The translations under genes and the position numbers were made by a program. A stretch of DNA of 64,000 bases from Mycobacterium sp. PS03-16 (GTDB lineage: Bacteria; Actinomycetota; Actinomycetes; Mycobacteriales; Mycobacteriaceae), in NCBI RefSeq assembly GCF_004570325.1, contig NZ_SPQO01000003.1, positions 1 to 64,000 on the forward strand, read 5' to 3'. Positions 17,801 to 30,088 of this stretch are shown here, piece by piece (the first letter of the stretch is position 1; the number at the start of each line of letters is the position of its first letter). The notes below the pieces were generated by a model, which saw nothing but the letters and a program-made list of their open reading frames with translations, was not told the DNA's origin and searched no databases.

Positions 17801-19063
17801 TCAGTACTTCCCGAAGGCGAGCGCGACGTTGTGCCCACCGAATCCGAACGAATTGTTGATGGCGTACTGGTAGTTTCCGGGCCGCGGAGAGCCTGCGACG
17901 ACGTCGAGGTCGATCTCCGGATCCAGGTTCTTGAGGTTGAGGGTGGGCGGGATGACGCCGTTGCGCAGCGCCAGCACCGTCAGGATCGATTCGACCGCGC
18001 CCACGGCGCCGACCGAATGTCCCAGCGCGCCCTTCGGCGCGTACACGGCGGGCTTGTGCCCGCCCATGGCGTTGTTGATCGCCTTACCCTCGGCGACGTC
18101 ACCGACACTGGTGCCGGTGGCGTGCGCGTTCACGTGGTCGATGTCGCTGGGCTGCAGCCCGGCGAGTTGAATCGCGCGCGTCATCGCCCAGCCGGCCTGT
18201 TCGCCGTTGGGGTCGGGCGCCACGATGTGGTAGCCGTCCGAGGTGACGCTGGCGCCCATGATGCGGGCCAGGATCGTCGCGCCGCGCGCCTTGGCGTGCT
18301 CCTCGGTCTCGATGATCATCAGCGCACCGGCCTCGCCGAACACGAAGCCGTTGCGGTCCTTGTCGAACGGGCGGCACGCGCCGGCCGGATCGTCGTTGGT
18401 GGTGGACAGCACGATGCGCATCTGGGCGAAGCCGGCGATCGGCACCGCCTCGATCCTGGTCTCGACACCGCCGCAGATCGCCATGTCGGCCTCACCCAGC
18501 ACGATGTTGCGCCAGGCCTGGGCGATGCCCTCGGAACCGGAGGCGCAGGCCGAGACCGGGGTGATGACCCCGGCCCGGGCCTTGCGCTCCAGACCCACCG
18601 CGGCAGCCGCCGCGTTGGGCATGTACATCTGCACGGCGAGCGGAGAGACGGCCCGCAGGCCCTTCTGCCGCATACCGTCGTAGCTGAACACGAGCTCCTC
18701 GGTGGAGCCCATGCCGGTGCCGATCGACACCATCAGCCGGCGGGGGTCGACCTCCGGGTTCCCGGCGTTCTCCCAGACCCGGCGCGACAACACGGTCGAC
18801 ATCTTCTGCAGGTACGACAACCGGCGCAGTTCGACCCGCGTCAGCTCACCGTCGAAGTCCTCCAGCAGATGGCCGCCGATGCGGACCGGCAGGTCGTACT
18901 CCTCGACGAACGGATCCTCCAGACGGCGGATGCCGCTCTGCCCGTCGAGCAGACGCTGCCAGGTGGTCTCGGCGTCGGTGGCCAACGCAGTCGTCATGGC
19001 AACGCCGGTGACGACCACGTTGGGGAAACCGTTCCCTGTCGAGAGCCTTGCTGACCCCGCCAT
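17801..19063 (-). CDS. kasB: Beta-ketoacyl-ACP synthase KasB
   Basis: 420-residue FAS-II condensing enzyme. The nucleophile is Cys173 in [12 protein letters not shown], and the catalytic histidines lie in [11 protein letters not shown] and [13 protein letters not shown]. The C-terminal [15 protein letters not shown] is typical of KAS enzymes. KasB extends meromycolyl chains to full length, acting after KasA, in the cytosolic FAS-II complex. The ATG at 19063 is preceded by a 39-bp gap from kasA. Two adjacent condensing enzymes followed by accD6 reproduce Rv2246-Rv2247. kasA versus kasB is assigned by order and by residue pattern. Confidence 0.94.
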   Translation of the reverse strand: MAGSARLSTGNGFPNVVVTGVAMTTALATDAETTWQRLLDGQSGIRRLEDPFVEEYDLPVRIGGHLLEDFDGELTRVELRRLSYLQKMSTVLSRRVWENAGNPEVDPRRLMVSIGTGMGSTEELVFSYDGMRQKGLRAVSPLAVQMYMPNAAAAAVGLERKARAGVITPVSACASGSEGIAQAWRNIVLGEADMAICGGVETRIEAVPIAGFAQMRIVLSTTNDDPAGACRPFDKDRNGFVFGEAGALMIIETEEHAKARGATILARIMGASVTSDGYHIVAPDPNGEQAGWAMTRAIQLAGLQPSDIDHVNAHATGTSVGDVAEGKAINNAMGGHKPAVYAPKGALGHSVGAVGAVESILTVLALRNGVIPPTLNLKNLDPEIDLDVVAGSPRPGNYQYAINNSFGFGGHNVALAFGKY

Positions 19064-19102
19064 TACTGCTCCGTACTTTCTTTCCCGCTGCCCGGTCGGA
19101 TG

Positions 19103-20353
19103 TCAGTAACGACCGAAGGCCAGGGCCACATTGTGGCCACCGAATCCGAACGAGTTGTTGATGGCGTACTGGAAGTCGCCGTACCGTGGCTCGCCTGCAA
19201 CGACATCGAGATCGATCTCGGGATCGGGCGTCTCGTAGTTGAGGGTCGGCGGGATGACGCCGTCGCGCAGCGCCAGCACCGTCAGGATCGACTCGAGCGC
19301 ACCGACCGCACCGATGGAGTGGCCGAGCGCCGACTTCGGCGCGTACACCGCGGCGTGCTCCACACCGGCGACGCGGATGGCGTTGGCCTCCGCGGTGTCG
19401 CCGATCGGGGTGGCCGTGGCGTGGGCGTTGACGTGGTTGATGTCCTTGGGGTCGAGCCCCGCGGTCTCCATCGCCCGCTTCATCGCCTGACCGGCGCGCA
19501 GTCCGTCGGCCGCCGGGGCGACCATGTGGAACGCGTCGGAGGTGATGCCCGCGCCCATCAGGCGGGCCAGCGGCTTGGCGCCGCGGGCCAGGGCGTGCTC
19601 CTCGGTCTCGATGACCATGAGCGCGCCCGCCTCGCCGAACACGAAACCGTCGCGGTTCTTGTCGAACGGCCGCGACGCCCCTTCCGGGTTGTCGTTGCGG
19701 GTCGACATGGCCCGCATCATCGAGAACGCCGCGATCGGCAGCGCCTCGATACCGCCCTCGACACCGCCGACCACGGCGATGTCGGCGTCACCCATGACGA
19801 TCTGACGCCAGCCGTGGGCGATGGCCTCCGAACCCGACGAGCAGGCCGACACCGGGGTGATGACCCCGGCGCGGGCGCCGAGCTGCAGACCGATCACCGC
19901 GGCCGCGCCGTTGGGCATGATCATCTGCACGGCCAGCGGCGACACCTTGCGGGGGCCGCCCTCATTCATCGCGTCGTACGTCTCGACGATCTTCTCGCCG
20001 CCGCCGAGACCGGTACCGACCACGACCGCGAAGCGGTCCGGGTCGACCTCGGGCGTACCCGCGGTCTCCCACAGCTGGCCACCGAGGAACTTGGCCATGC
20101 GCTGGACGTACGACATACGCCGCATGTCCAGCCGGGTCATGTGGTCGTCGATCGCGTCGACGAGGTGACCACCGATGCGGACCGGGAGGTCCCACTTGGT
20201 GACGAACTCGTCCTCGAGGACGCGGATACCGCTCTCGCCGGCGAGCAGGCCCTTCCACGTGCTCTCGATGTCCGCCGCGATCGACGTGGTCGCCGTGACG
20301 GCGGTCACGACGACGTTGGGGAAACCGCCGTTAGCAGTGGAAGGTCGGGTCAC
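19103..20353 (-). CDS. kasA: Beta-ketoacyl-ACP synthase KasA
   Basis: 416-residue KAS enzyme with nucleophile Cys171 in [12 protein letters not shown], the same position as in M. tuberculosis KasA. His ligands are in [11 protein letters not shown] and [13 protein letters not shown], followed by [16 protein letters not shown]. It condenses malonyl-AcpM with acyl-AcpM in the early rounds of meromycolate elongation and is essential in mycobacteria. It is the target of thiolactomycin. The GTG start overlaps the acpM stop (GTGA), so synthesis is coupled to its carrier protein. Confidence 0.95.
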   Translation of the reverse strand: MTRPSTANGGFPNVVVTAVTATTSIAADIESTWKGLLAGESGIRVLEDEFVTKWDLPVRIGGHLVDAIDDHMTRLDMRRMSYVQRMAKFLGGQLWETAGTPEVDPDRFAVVVGTGLGGGEKIVETYDAMNEGGPRKVSPLAVQMIMPNGAAAVIGLQLGARAGVITPVSACSSGSEAIAHGWRQIVMGDADIAVVGGVEGGIEALPIAAFSMMRAMSTRNDNPEGASRPFDKNRDGFVFGEAGALMVIETEEHALARGAKPLARLMGAGITSDAFHMVAPAADGLRAGQAMKRAMETAGLDPKDINHVNAHATATPIGDTAEANAIRVAGVEHAAVYAPKSALGHSIGAVGALESILTVLALRDGVIPPTLNYETPDPEIDLDVVAGEPRYGDFQYAINNSFGFGGHNVALAFGRY

Positions 20354-20649
20354 TGGTCGGTCGCAAACTTCTCGCGCAGCGCAGCCGCGGCCTCGGGGTT
20401 CTCTTCCTCGAGCTTCTGGATGTAGGCGACGACGTCACCGACGGTGCGCAGGCCCGCGAGGTCCTCGTCGGGGATCTTCACGCCGTACTTGTCCTCGGTC
20501 TGCACGGCGATCTCGACCATCGACAGCGAGTCGATGTCCAGGTCGTCGACGAAGCTCTTCTCCGGGGTGACCTCGGACGGCTCGATACCGGTGACCTCTT
20601 CGATGATCTCGGCGAGACCGGCGATGATTTCTTCCTGAGTGGCGGGCAC
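20350..20649 (-). CDS. acpM: Meromycolate extension acyl carrier protein AcpM
   Basis: 99 residues, acidic and helical. Ser41 in [13 protein letters not shown] is the 4'-phosphopantetheine site. The GTG start at 20649 is set by AAGGAG eight bases upstream. The protein ends after [12 protein letters not shown], without the C-terminal extension that makes the M. tuberculosis protein about 115 residues, as in fast-growing species. It carries growing acyl chains between FabH, KasA/B, MabA, HadABC and InhA. It sits 68 bp after fabD and overlaps kasA. Confidence 0.95.
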   Translation of the reverse strand: MPATQEEIIAGLAEIIEEVTGIEPSEVTPEKSFVDDLDIDSLSMVEIAVQTEDKYGVKIPDEDLAGLRTVGDVVAYIQKLEEENPEAAAALREKFATDQ

Positions 20650-20717
20650 GATGGCTCCTTCTATCTCGGTTGTTACTTCGTTGATGTGACGATCGATGTG
20701 GTGTGGATCCGGGCGGA

Positions 20718-21638
20718 CTAGAGCGACGCGAGTCCGTCCAGGTCCGCGGGGGCTTTGACGGCGTGCGTCGGCGTGCCCTTCAGCTCCCGCTTGGCGATGC
20801 CGACCAGCGTGCCGGCCGGCGGGAACTCGACGAGGGCGGCCACCTGGCGCTCCCGCATGGTCGCGGTGCACAGATCCCAGCGCACCGGCCGGGTCAGCTG
20901 GGCCACCAGCTTCTCCATGGCGTCGGCGCCCGACGAGACCGGCTGCCCGTCGGCGTTGCTGAGCAGCGTGGCGGTCGGCTCGGCCGGGGTCACCGCGTTG
21001 GCCGCGGCGGCGTACCCGTCCAGGGCCGAGGCCATGTACCGGGTGTGGAACGCCCCGGCGGTCGCCAGCTTACGGACCCGCGCCTTGGCCGGCGGATCCT
21101 CGGCGAGCTTGTCGAGTGCGGACACCGCACCGGCGGCGACGATCTGGCCGGCGGCGTTGCGGTTGGCCGGCACCAGGTCCAGCGCCTCGAGGCGGGCCAG
21201 TACCTCGGCCTCGTCGCCGCCGAGCACGGCGGCCATGCCGGTGGGCTCGACCGCGCAGGCCTTGGCCATCTCGGCGCCGCGGGTGGCGGCCAGCTTGATC
21301 GCGTCGTCCGAGGTGATGACGCCGGCGATCGCGTAGGCGGCGATCTCACCGACGGAGTGGCCGGCCACGACGGTGTCCCGTCCGGCCAGCAGCTCACGGC
21401 GGGTCAGTTCGTCGTGGGCGAGCAGCGTGGCGGCGACGACCAGCGGCTGGGTCACCGCGGTGTCGGTGATCTCCTCGGCCGTCGCGGTGGTGCCGAGCCG
21501 GACGAGGTCAAGGCCGCTGATCTCCGACCAGGCGGCCAGGCGGTCGGCCGCGCCGGGGAGTTCGAGCCACGGCTCGAGCATGCCCGGCGTCTGCGAACCC
21601 TGTCCGGGCGCGAGCAGCGCAATGAGTCCTTGAGGCAC
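20718..21638 (-). CDS. fabD: Malonyl-CoA:ACP transacylase FabD
   Basis: 306 residues. The N-terminal ALLAPGQGSQ is the FabD signature, and the active-site Ser95 is in GHSVGE. GAFHTRYMASAL carries the catalytic His. PANRNAAGQIVAAG and VEFPPAGTLVG are conserved later. It loads malonate from CoA onto AcpM. GTG 21638 is the first start in frame; no good ribosome site is visible. It is the first gene of the fabD-acpM-kasA-kasB-accD6 operon, transcribed from the promoter at about 21680. Confidence 0.94.
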   Translation of the reverse strand: MPQGLIALLAPGQGSQTPGMLEPWLELPGAADRLAAWSEISGLDLVRLGTTATAEEITDTAVTQPLVVAATLLAHDELTRRELLAGRDTVVAGHSVGEIAAYAIAGVITSDDAIKLAATRGAEMAKACAVEPTGMAAVLGGDEAEVLARLEALDLVPANRNAAGQIVAAGAVSALDKLAEDPPAKARVRKLATAGAFHTRYMASALDGYAAAANAVTPAEPTATLLSNADGQPVSSGADAMEKLVAQLTRPVRWDLCTATMRERQVAALVEFPPAGTLVGIAKRELKGTPTHAVKAPADLDGLASL

Positions 21639-21681
21639 GTCTCTAAGAGAACACTGTGAAGACGACTTCGCGCCGTGTAAG

Positions 21682-21687
21682 AGATTA
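21682..21687 (-). promoter_or_regulatory. FAS-II operon -10 hexamer
   Basis: TAATCT on the minus strand fits the mycobacterial TANNNT -10 motif, about 44 bp upstream of fabD. A 17-bp spacer places the -35 region over the ACAAAA-type half-site of the MabR operator. Position-based prediction. Confidence 0.5.
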
Positions 21688-21704
21688 TGAACCTTGTCTT
21701 ATGT

Positions 21705-21725
21705 TTTTGTAGACAGTCCACAAAA
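21705..21725. promoter_or_regulatory. MabR-type operator TTTTGT-N9-ACAAAA
   Basis: Perfect 6-bp inverted repeat TTTTGT (21705-21710) and ACAAAA (21720-21725) with a 9-bp spacer, alone in the 128-bp gap between fabD and mabR. As I recall it, this is exactly the motif reported for MabR at the mycobacterial fas-II promoter. It overlaps the predicted -35 region. Confidence 0.8.
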
Positions 21726-21766
21726 GAGCATGTGATGCGACAGCATCGACACCTGGCCGCAATCTG

Positions 21767-23053
21767 TTACAGCTGACGCGGTGGTGCCGGGACGGCCGCA
21801 CGCGCCGGGCCGGCCGGCGGGGACGGCCGGGCTACCGGACCTGGCAGGTTGGCCTTGCTGTTGAGCCGTCCCACCGTCACGGCCACCCGGAGCACGTACG
21901 CGTCGCGCGGCAGGGTGGGATCGCGGCCGGTGAAGTCGGCGATGCGTTTGAGCCGGTAGCGGACGGTGTTTGGATGAACGAACAGTTTGCGTGCGCACGC
22001 CTCGATGGCCCCGCCGGAGTCCAAATAGGCGTCGAGGGTCTCGGTCAGTGCCGGGCCCGCGTCGCTCAGCGGCCGCATCACCTCGGAATCGAGCGCGGCG
22101 ATGGCCGTGGTGTCACCGAGCAGCGCCCGCTCGGGCAGCAGCTCGCGCGCCGACACCGGGCGCGGCGCGAGGCTCCACCCGGCCACCGCGTTCATGCCCG
22201 CGATCGCCTCCGTGGCGCTGCGGTGGGCGGCGGCCAGCGTCGGTGCGGTCGGTCCGAGCACCACCGGACCGTCGGCGAACACGCTGACCAGTTCGGTGAG
22301 GAACCGGTCGGTCACCGACAGCGGGCCCGAGACGATGGCGACCAGCCAGGTGCCGTGCACATCGGACAGCGCCGCCCGGTTGTTGCGGTTCACCACGTCG
22401 CGCACGTCGTCGGACGCCAGATCCATGCGGTCCGGGTGGGGCAGCCCGACGATGACCGTGGCAGGCGCGGTCGCGTCCCAGTTCAGCGCGGCGGCCTGCG
22501 ACTGCAGTTCCGGCCCGATGTCGCCGCGCACGACGGCGTCGATGAGGTTGGCCTCCATGCGGGTGTCCCAGGCGCCGCGCGCCTCGGCCTGATCGGCGTA
22601 GGCGGTGGCGGCCGCGAACGCCAGGTCCCGGCTGTAGCGCAGGATGCCCGCGGTCAGCGCCGTCAACTGGTCCTCCGAGCGGGCCAGCAGCGGCACCACC
22701 TCCTCGAAGAACTCCATGGTGATCCGCACCATCTCCACCGACTGGCGCAGCGCGATGCGCCGCCGCAGGTCCTGGGGCACCACCTCGAAGGCCTGCGCGG
22801 TGTAGCTGACGTCGCTGCGCGGGTCGCGCATCCATTCCACGAAGTTGACCACCGCGGCCTGCACGACGAGCTGCACGCTGGCCCGCTGCGACGCCTCGAG
22901 CCCGGCGAAGAACGGCAGCCGTTCCTCCATGACGCGCACCGCCTGGGTGGCCAGCTGCCCGGAGAACTGCTTGAGCCGCCGCAGCACGGAGTCCGGCACT
23001 GTCTGCAGCACCTCGACCGTCGACGCGGGCGGCACGTACCGGTTGTCGGGCAT
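21767..23053 (-). CDS. mabR: PucR/CdaR-type regulator of mycolic acid biosynthesis MabR
   Basis: 428 residues. The C-terminal PucR HTH_30 domain is at ~345-400: ETLDAYLDSGGAIEACARKL then FVHPNTVRYRLKRI. The middle (~165-300) is a GGDEF-like CdaR sensory domain, and the N-terminal ~160 residues are helical (RsbRD-like). A Pro/Ala-rich tail closes the protein. It matches Rv2242, which controls the FAS-II operon in response to long-chain acyl-CoA. It lies directly upstream of fabD on the same strand, with its operator in between. The ATG at 23053 is the only convincing start. Confidence 0.9.
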   Translation of the reverse strand: MPDNRYVPPASTVEVLQTVPDSVLRRLKQFSGQLATQAVRVMEERLPFFAGLEASQRASVQLVVQAAVVNFVEWMRDPRSDVSYTAQAFEVVPQDLRRRIALRQSVEMVRITMEFFEEVVPLLARSEDQLTALTAGILRYSRDLAFAAATAYADQAEARGAWDTRMEANLIDAVVRGDIGPELQSQAAALNWDATAPATVIVGLPHPDRMDLASDDVRDVVNRNNRAALSDVHGTWLVAIVSGPLSVTDRFLTELVSVFADGPVVLGPTAPTLAAAHRSATEAIAGMNAVAGWSLAPRPVSARELLPERALLGDTTAIAALDSEVMRPLSDAGPALTETLDAYLDSGGAIEACARKLFVHPNTVRYRLKRIADFTGRDPTLPRDAYVLRVAVTVGRLNSKANLPGPVARPSPPAGPARAAVPAPPRQL

Positions 23054-23077
23054 ATCTAAAAGCTACGCCTCCGATCT

Positions 23078-23128
23078 GGTGGGTTCCTCCAAGGAGCCCA
23101 CCGAGCGGGCCCGTTGGGGCCCGCTCGG
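23078..23128 (-). terminator. Double hairpin terminator after aceE
   Basis: Two adjoining stem-loops follow the aceE stop. The first, at 23101-23128, is a perfect 12-bp stem CCGAGCGGGCCC / GGGCCCGCTCGG with a GTTG loop. The second, at 23078-23102, pairs GGTGGGTTCCT with AGGAGCCCACC around CCA with one wobble. They share CC at 23101-23102, so they cannot both form fully. They separate aceE from mabR. Confidence 0.75.
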
Positions 23129-23134
23129 CTCGGA

Positions 23135-25924
<2,790 letters not shown>

Positions 25925-26120
25925 CTTCCGCTCCTTGTTAGGCGGTATCAATGCGCCGCGAAGGCGGGGGGTTTGTGGCTCCCCGCGTACGCGGTGACCT
26001 CTATCCTTCCCTCTCCGCGGCGCCGTCGCACCGGTGGGGGTGAACAGCGCTCCCGCGGCACGCGCCGGTGGCCGCAATGAACCCGCGAGGCGGGGTGGAT
26101 ACCGGTAACGTCTGCAGACC

Positions 26121-26687
26121 GTGCTGATCGGTGTGCGGCGGCTGCGGGGGGTCGCGCTGGTGCTCGGCTACCTCGCCGTCGGCGCCATGGTGATCGTCGG
26201 CTGCACCTCGGTGACGCAGGGCACCGCCCGGGTGGACAGCGCGGAGGCGCCCCGGTACCGGGCGTCGGTGTCGTCGTCGGTCCAGGAGTCGATCGCCCAG
26301 TCCAGCGCACGCGAATCGGAGCGCCAGCAGTCGCTGACCACGGCCGCGATCCACACCTCGTGTGAGGACCTCAGCAGCTCCAGCGTCGACGCGATCAACG
26401 CCGTCAACGCCTACGTCGACGCCTTCAACGAGGAGGCGCCGGATGTGGCGGGCCGGGCCGGTCCGGCGATCGATGCGCTCAACATCAGCGCCGACCTGGT
26501 CAGCAGCGGGATCAGCGATGTGCTGTCGCCGGAACTGCGCGACGCGCTGGGCGCCTGGGCGGGTGCGGCGCGCGACGTCGCGGGCGCGATCGCGCGCGAC
26601 GCCGGGCCCGACGAGTTCAACGCCACGGTGGAGAACCTCAACAGGTCCAGAGAGGTGGCGTTGAACCTGTGTGACGCGTCATATTGA
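26121..26687 (+). CDS. Putative lipoprotein (Rv2240c-like)
   Basis: 188 residues. A short basic N-terminus (RRLRG), a hydrophobic stretch and the lipobox VIVGC predict lipidation at Cys28 and anchoring on the outer face of the membrane. The mature part is Ser/Ala-rich and helical with two further cysteines (HTSCEDL and NLCDASY), possibly paired. GTG 26121 is the start; TAACGT at 26106-26111 could be its -10. It is divergent from aceE across 196 bp. I do not know a function for the family. Confidence 0.75.
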   Translation: MLIGVRRLRGVALVLGYLAVGAMVIVGCTSVTQGTARVDSAEAPRYRASVSSSVQESIAQSSARESERQQSLTTAAIHTSCEDLSSSSVDAINAVNAYVDAFNEEAPDVAGRAGPAIDALNISADLVSSGISDVLSPELRDALGAWAGAARDVAGAIARDAGPDEFNATVENLNRSREVALNLCDASY

Positions 26688-26780
26688 CGAACCGCGGCAG
26701 CGGGCACCCGTGTCCGGAGGCCGCGTGCGACGATAGGGCTTCGAGTACCGGCAGCAGGGCAGGCAGAAGGAGGACCGACG

Positions 26781-27209
26781 GTGGTGGCGGCGGCGGACGC
26801 CCCGAAGTACGCCCAACGACTGGGCATCGAAAACGATCAGATCGTGCAGGAGCTGGGTTGGGACGAGGACGTCGACGACGACATCCGCGCCGACATCGAG
26901 GACGCGTGCGGCAGTGAGCTGCTCGACGAGGACGCCGACGAGGTGGTCGATGTGGTGCTGCTGTGGTGGCGCGACGACGACGGCGACCTGGTCGACCGGC
27001 TGATGGACGCCATCACCCCTCTCGCCGAGGACGGCGTGATCTGGGTGGTGACCCCCAAGACCGGGAAGCCCGGCCACGTCCAGCCGGCCGAGGTCGCCGA
27101 ATCGGCGCCCACGGCGGGGCTGATGCAGACGTCGTCGGCCAACCTGGGCGACTGGATCGCCAGCCGGCTGGTGCAGCCGAAGTCGAAGGCGGCGGGGAGA
27201 AGGTCGTAG
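26781..27209 (+). CDS. DUF3052 family protein (Rv2239c-like)
   Basis: 142 residues, strongly acidic. The N-terminal half is rich in Asp/Glu ([18 protein letters not shown]). A central hydrophobic strand [18 protein letters not shown] leads to the conserved-looking [18 protein letters not shown]. No signal or membrane segment. GTG 26781 follows AAGGAGG. The stop is 2 bp before ahpE, so both are one transcript. It is present next to ahpE in M. tuberculosis as well; function unknown. Confidence 0.83.
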   Translation: MVAAADAPKYAQRLGIENDQIVQELGWDEDVDDDIRADIEDACGSELLDEDADEVVDVVLLWWRDDDGDLVDRLMDAITPLAEDGVIWVVTPKTGKPGHVQPAEVAESAPTAGLMQTSSANLGDWIASRLVQPKSKAAGRRS

Positions 27210-27211
27210 CG

Positions 27212-27676
27212 GTGCTCGAGCCCGGGACCCAGGCACCGGACTTCACCCTCAAGGACCAGAACGGCCGGACCGTCACGCTCAGCGCCTTCCGTGGGGCGAA
27301 GAACGTGGTGCTGGTGTTCTATCCGTTGGCCTTCACCGGCATCTGTCAGGGCGAGCTCGACGAGATCCGCGACCACCTGCCGCGCTACGTCAACGACGAC
27401 ACCGCGACGCTGGCCGTCTCGGTCGGCCCGCCGCCCACCCACAAGGTCTGGGCCACCCAGAGCGGGTTCACGTTCCCGCTGCTGTCGGACTTCTGGCCGC
27501 ACGGCGCCGTCGCGCAGGCCTACGGGGTGTTCAACGCCGACGCCGGCTTCCCCAACCGCGGCACGTTCGTCATCGACCGGGCGGGCGTCATCCGGTTCGC
27601 CGAGATGAAGCAGCCGGGCGAGCCGCGCGATCAGGCGGTGTGGCGCGACGCCCTGGCCGCCCTGTCCGCGGCCTGA
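27212..27676 (+). CDS. ahpE: One-cysteine peroxiredoxin AhpE
   Basis: 154 residues of the AhpC/TSA thioredoxin fold. The peroxidatic Cys45 is in [12 protein letters not shown]; there is no resolving cysteine, as in the AhpE class. [17 protein letters not shown] and [11 protein letters not shown] match M. tuberculosis AhpE (Rv2238c) closely. It reduces peroxynitrite, fatty acid hydroperoxides and H2O2 and is recycled by mycothiol/mycoredoxin. The GTG start lies 2 bp after the DUF3052 stop, with GGGGAGAAGG as the ribosome site inside that gene. Confidence 0.94.
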   Translation: MLEPGTQAPDFTLKDQNGRTVTLSAFRGAKNVVLVFYPLAFTGICQGELDEIRDHLPRYVNDDTATLAVSVGPPPTHKVWATQSGFTFPLLSDFWPHGAVAQAYGVFNADAGFPNRGTFVIDRAGVIRFAEMKQPGEPRDQAVWRDALAALSAA

Positions 27677-27721
27677 GGCGATTTCCGCTGCCCGTCGTCG
27701 CCGGGTAGCCTGCCCCCGCGG

Positions 27722-27793
27722 GGGCGTGTAGCTCAGTGGTAGAGCTCTGGTTTTACACACCAGCGGTCGGCGGTTCGATACCGTCCACGCCCA
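27722..27793 (+). tRNA. tRNA-Val (anticodon TAC)
   Basis: 72-nt cloverleaf. The acceptor stem GGGCGTG pairs with CACGCCC, and the discriminator is A. The D-arm is GCTCAGTGGTAGAGC. The anticodon stem CTGGT/ACCAG holds loop TTTACAC, giving anticodon TAC. The T-arm contains GGTTCGATACC. CCA is not encoded. TAGCCT at 27706-27711 is a plausible -10. Confidence 0.96.
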
Positions 27794-27902
27794 CTCACGG
27801 ATCTGCAGCGCAGGGGCCGGCGACGCGAGTCGCGGCGACCCCCGGTGGAGTTTGCGTTGTCAGGCAGGCCTTTCCACACCCCGACACTGACCGGATGGAC
27901 CC

Positions 27903-28763
27903 GTGAGCACCATGCCTGTACGCCTCGGATGCGTGTACCTGCCGCAATTCGCGCCTGAACGGATCGCCGCCACCGCGCGCGCCGCCGACGCCGCGGGCCT
28001 CGACGAACTGTGGCTGTGGGAGGACTGCTTCCTTGCCGGCGGCGTCTCCGCGGCCGCGATCGCGCTGGCGAACAGTGAGCGGCTGACTGTGGGAGTCGGC
28101 GTACTTCCGGCGCCGTTGCGCAATGTCGCGCTGACTGCGATGGAGCTCGCGACCTTACACAGAGCGTTTCCGGGCCGTGTGCGCACCGGTGTCGGTCACG
28201 GTGTGCAGAACTGGATGGAGCAGGTGGGCGCCAAGGTGCGCTCGCCGATGACGCTCCTGCGTGAGTACGTCGCCTGCCTGACCGCCCTGCTGCGCGGTGA
28301 AACGGTCACCTTCCACGGCAGGTACGTCAGTCTGGAAGACGTCACCCTCGACTGGCCGCCGGCAGGCTCAGTCGAACTCCTCACCGCCGCCGTCGGCCCC
28401 AAGACGTTGGCGCTGAGCGGCGAGTTGTCCGATGGCACGATTCTGACCCAGGGCACGACACCGGATCAGGTACGCGATGCGATCACTCACATCGCTGCCC
28501 ACCGGCGGCACTCGATCGTGACCTACGTGCTCTGCGCCGAGGGCGACGGCGCTGCACATCAGATCAACCGCGAGCTCGAGCGCTGGAACCTCGACCCCGC
28601 CACGGATGTCCACGCCAGCGGTGGGGCCGCGGACATCGCCACCTCGGTGCGCAGATGGGTCGACGCCGGTACCGACACCGTGGTTCTGCAACCACCGCTG
28701 GACGCCCGCGTCGAGGACTTCGTCCGGTTTCTCGGCGAGCAGGTGGCGCCCCTGGTCCGGTAG
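27903..28763 (+). CDS. LLM-class F420-dependent oxidoreductase
   Basis: 286 residues of the bacterial luciferase-like fold. RLGCVYLPQF begins the first strand and GLDELWLWED follows. VGVGVLPAPLRNV, then the typical FPGRVRTGVGHG loop before WMEQVG, fits an F420-dependent enzyme. GTG start at 27903 with a weak GGATGGACC upstream. It stands alone between tRNA-Val and convergent thiD. Substrate unknown; assignment is at family level. Confidence 0.82.
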   Translation: MSTMPVRLGCVYLPQFAPERIAATARAADAAGLDELWLWEDCFLAGGVSAAAIALANSERLTVGVGVLPAPLRNVALTAMELATLHRAFPGRVRTGVGHGVQNWMEQVGAKVRSPMTLLREYVACLTALLRGETVTFHGRYVSLEDVTLDWPPAGSVELLTAAVGPKTLALSGELSDGTILTQGTTPDQVRDAITHIAAHRRHSIVTYVLCAEGDGAAHQINRELERWNLDPATDVHASGGAADIATSVRRWVDAGTDTVVLQPPLDARVEDFVRFLGEQVAPLVR

Positions 28764-28780
28764 CCCGAAGAAGGCTGAGT

Positions 28781-29653
28781 TCAGCGCGACAACCTCGCCA
28801 TGCCGTTGACCGGGCCGTGGCCCCGGCCCAGTGGATATGCCGCGCGGATGCACTCGGTGACCCAGAGCTTGGCGAAACGGACCGCGTCGGGAACCGCGTA
28901 CCCGTGCGCCAGCGCGGCGGTGATCGCCGCGGCAAGCGTGTCGCCGGCGCCGTGATCGTGGCGGGTGTCCACCCGTTCCGCGGTGAACGTATGCACATCG
29001 GAGCCGTCGAAAAGCAGATCGGAGCTGGTCTGCGAGGTGCGCAGATGGCCGCCCTTCACGAGAACCCAGCGCGGCCCCAGCGCGTGCAGGGCCCGGGCCG
29101 CGTCGAGTTGACTGTCGCCGTCGACCACATCGATGCCGACGAGGAGCCGCACCTCGTCGAGGTTCGGTGTCACCAGCGAAGCCATCGGAATCAGGTCGTC
29201 GCGCATGGTGTCGAGCGCACTGGGGTGAAGAAGTGGCTCGCCGACATGTGACGCACACACCGGATCGACCACCAGCGGGACGACACCGTCGAGTCCCTCG
29301 GACCTCCAGGTCTTCACGACGGTTCTGATGATCTCCCCGGACGCGAGCATGCCGGTCTTGGCCGCGTCGACGCCGATGTCGGAGACCACCGCGCTGATCT
29401 GCCCCGCCACGACGTCGACCGGAACTTCGTGGAAACCCCGGACGCCCAGCGAGTTCTGGACCGTGACGGCGGTCAGTGCCGCGGTCCCATGGACGCCCAA
29501 CATCGCGAAGGCGCGCATGTCGGCCTGCAGGCCGGCGCTGCCGCCGGAGTCTGATCCGGCGATGGTCATGACGCGGCGCGGGGTCTGGCCCGGTGCGGTC
29601 AGGGGAAGGTCGTGAGCGTCGGCCATGAGCTCGATTGTGTCAAGTGCCCTCAT
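28781..29653 (-). CDS. thiD: Hydroxymethylpyrimidine/phosphomethylpyrimidine kinase
   Basis: Up to 290 residues. The N-terminal VMTIAGSDSGGSAGLQADMR is the ThiD substrate/ATP signature. VTVQNSLG, DAAKTGMLAS, DPVCASH and VTPNLDEVRLL follow in family order, and HDHGAGDTLAAAI is the ribokinase-fold anion hole with the catalytic Asp. It phosphorylates HMP to HMP-PP for thiamine synthesis. ATG 29653 overlaps the VOC gene stop (ATGA) and is given here. ATG 29626 (281 residues) is a realistic alternative. HMP kinase may be its only role, since no ThiE domain is fused. Confidence 0.88.
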   Translation of the reverse strand: MRALDTIELMADAHDLPLTAPGQTPRRVMTIAGSDSGGSAGLQADMRAFAMLGVHGTAALTAVTVQNSLGVRGFHEVPVDVVAGQISAVVSDIGVDAAKTGMLASGEIIRTVVKTWRSEGLDGVVPLVVDPVCASHVGEPLLHPSALDTMRDDLIPMASLVTPNLDEVRLLVGIDVVDGDSQLDAARALHALGPRWVLVKGGHLRTSQTSSDLLFDGSDVHTFTAERVDTRHDHGAGDTLAAAITAALAHGYAVPDAVRFAKLWVTECIRAAYPLGRGHGPVNGMARLSR

Positions 29654-30045
29654 CCCGGCGGGGCGAAGAACTCCAGTGCAACCCCGTCGGGGTCGCGGAA
29701 GCTCAACCCCGACCCGTACGGCGCGTCGACCACACCGCCGTGCGTGATACCCAACTCGTCGAGCCGACGCGCCCACGTCTGCAGCTCGGCGCGGTCGGCG
29801 CAGCCGAAGCTGACATGGTCGAGTCCGGGCTGGAACTCCGTGAACTCACCGTCTGAGGCGGGCCGGTCGTGCTGGTGGATCCCGAACAGGGTGCCGTCCC
29901 CGAACGCCCACACCAGATGGTGGAAACCTGCGTCGGTGTGTTCGTCGAGGACCGGTTCGGTCTCGAACAGCGCGCGGTACCAGGGTCCGCTGACGTCGAG
30001 GTCGCGCACGGTGACGGCTACGTGATTGAGTCCGTTGATGGCCAT
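29650..30045 (-). CDS. VOC-family (glyoxalase/dioxygenase fold) protein
   Basis: 131 residues with two beta-alpha-beta-beta-beta modules. Likely metal ligands are His8 (LNHVAVTV), a mid-chain His (LDHVSFG) and Glu near the C-terminus (GVALEFFAPPG). The strong GGAGGT upstream fixes the ATG at 30045. It overlaps thiD by 4 bp and is probably co-transcribed with it, but a thiamine-related role would be guesswork. Confidence 0.82.
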   Translation of the reverse strand: MAINGLNHVAVTVRDLDVSGPWYRALFETEPVLDEHTDAGFHHLVWAFGDGTLFGIHQHDRPASDGEFTEFQPGLDHVSFGCADRAELQTWARRLDELGITHGGVVDAPYGSGLSFRDPDGVALEFFAPPG

Positions 30046-30088
30046 GAGGACCTCCGTCGGGGGCTGGGACTCCCCTCAGTAGAGCACT

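Noticed and set aside
25925..26077. N-terminal extension of aceE
   Set aside because: Arg/Pro-rich, no homology, and the AAGGAG before TTG 25924 places the start there.
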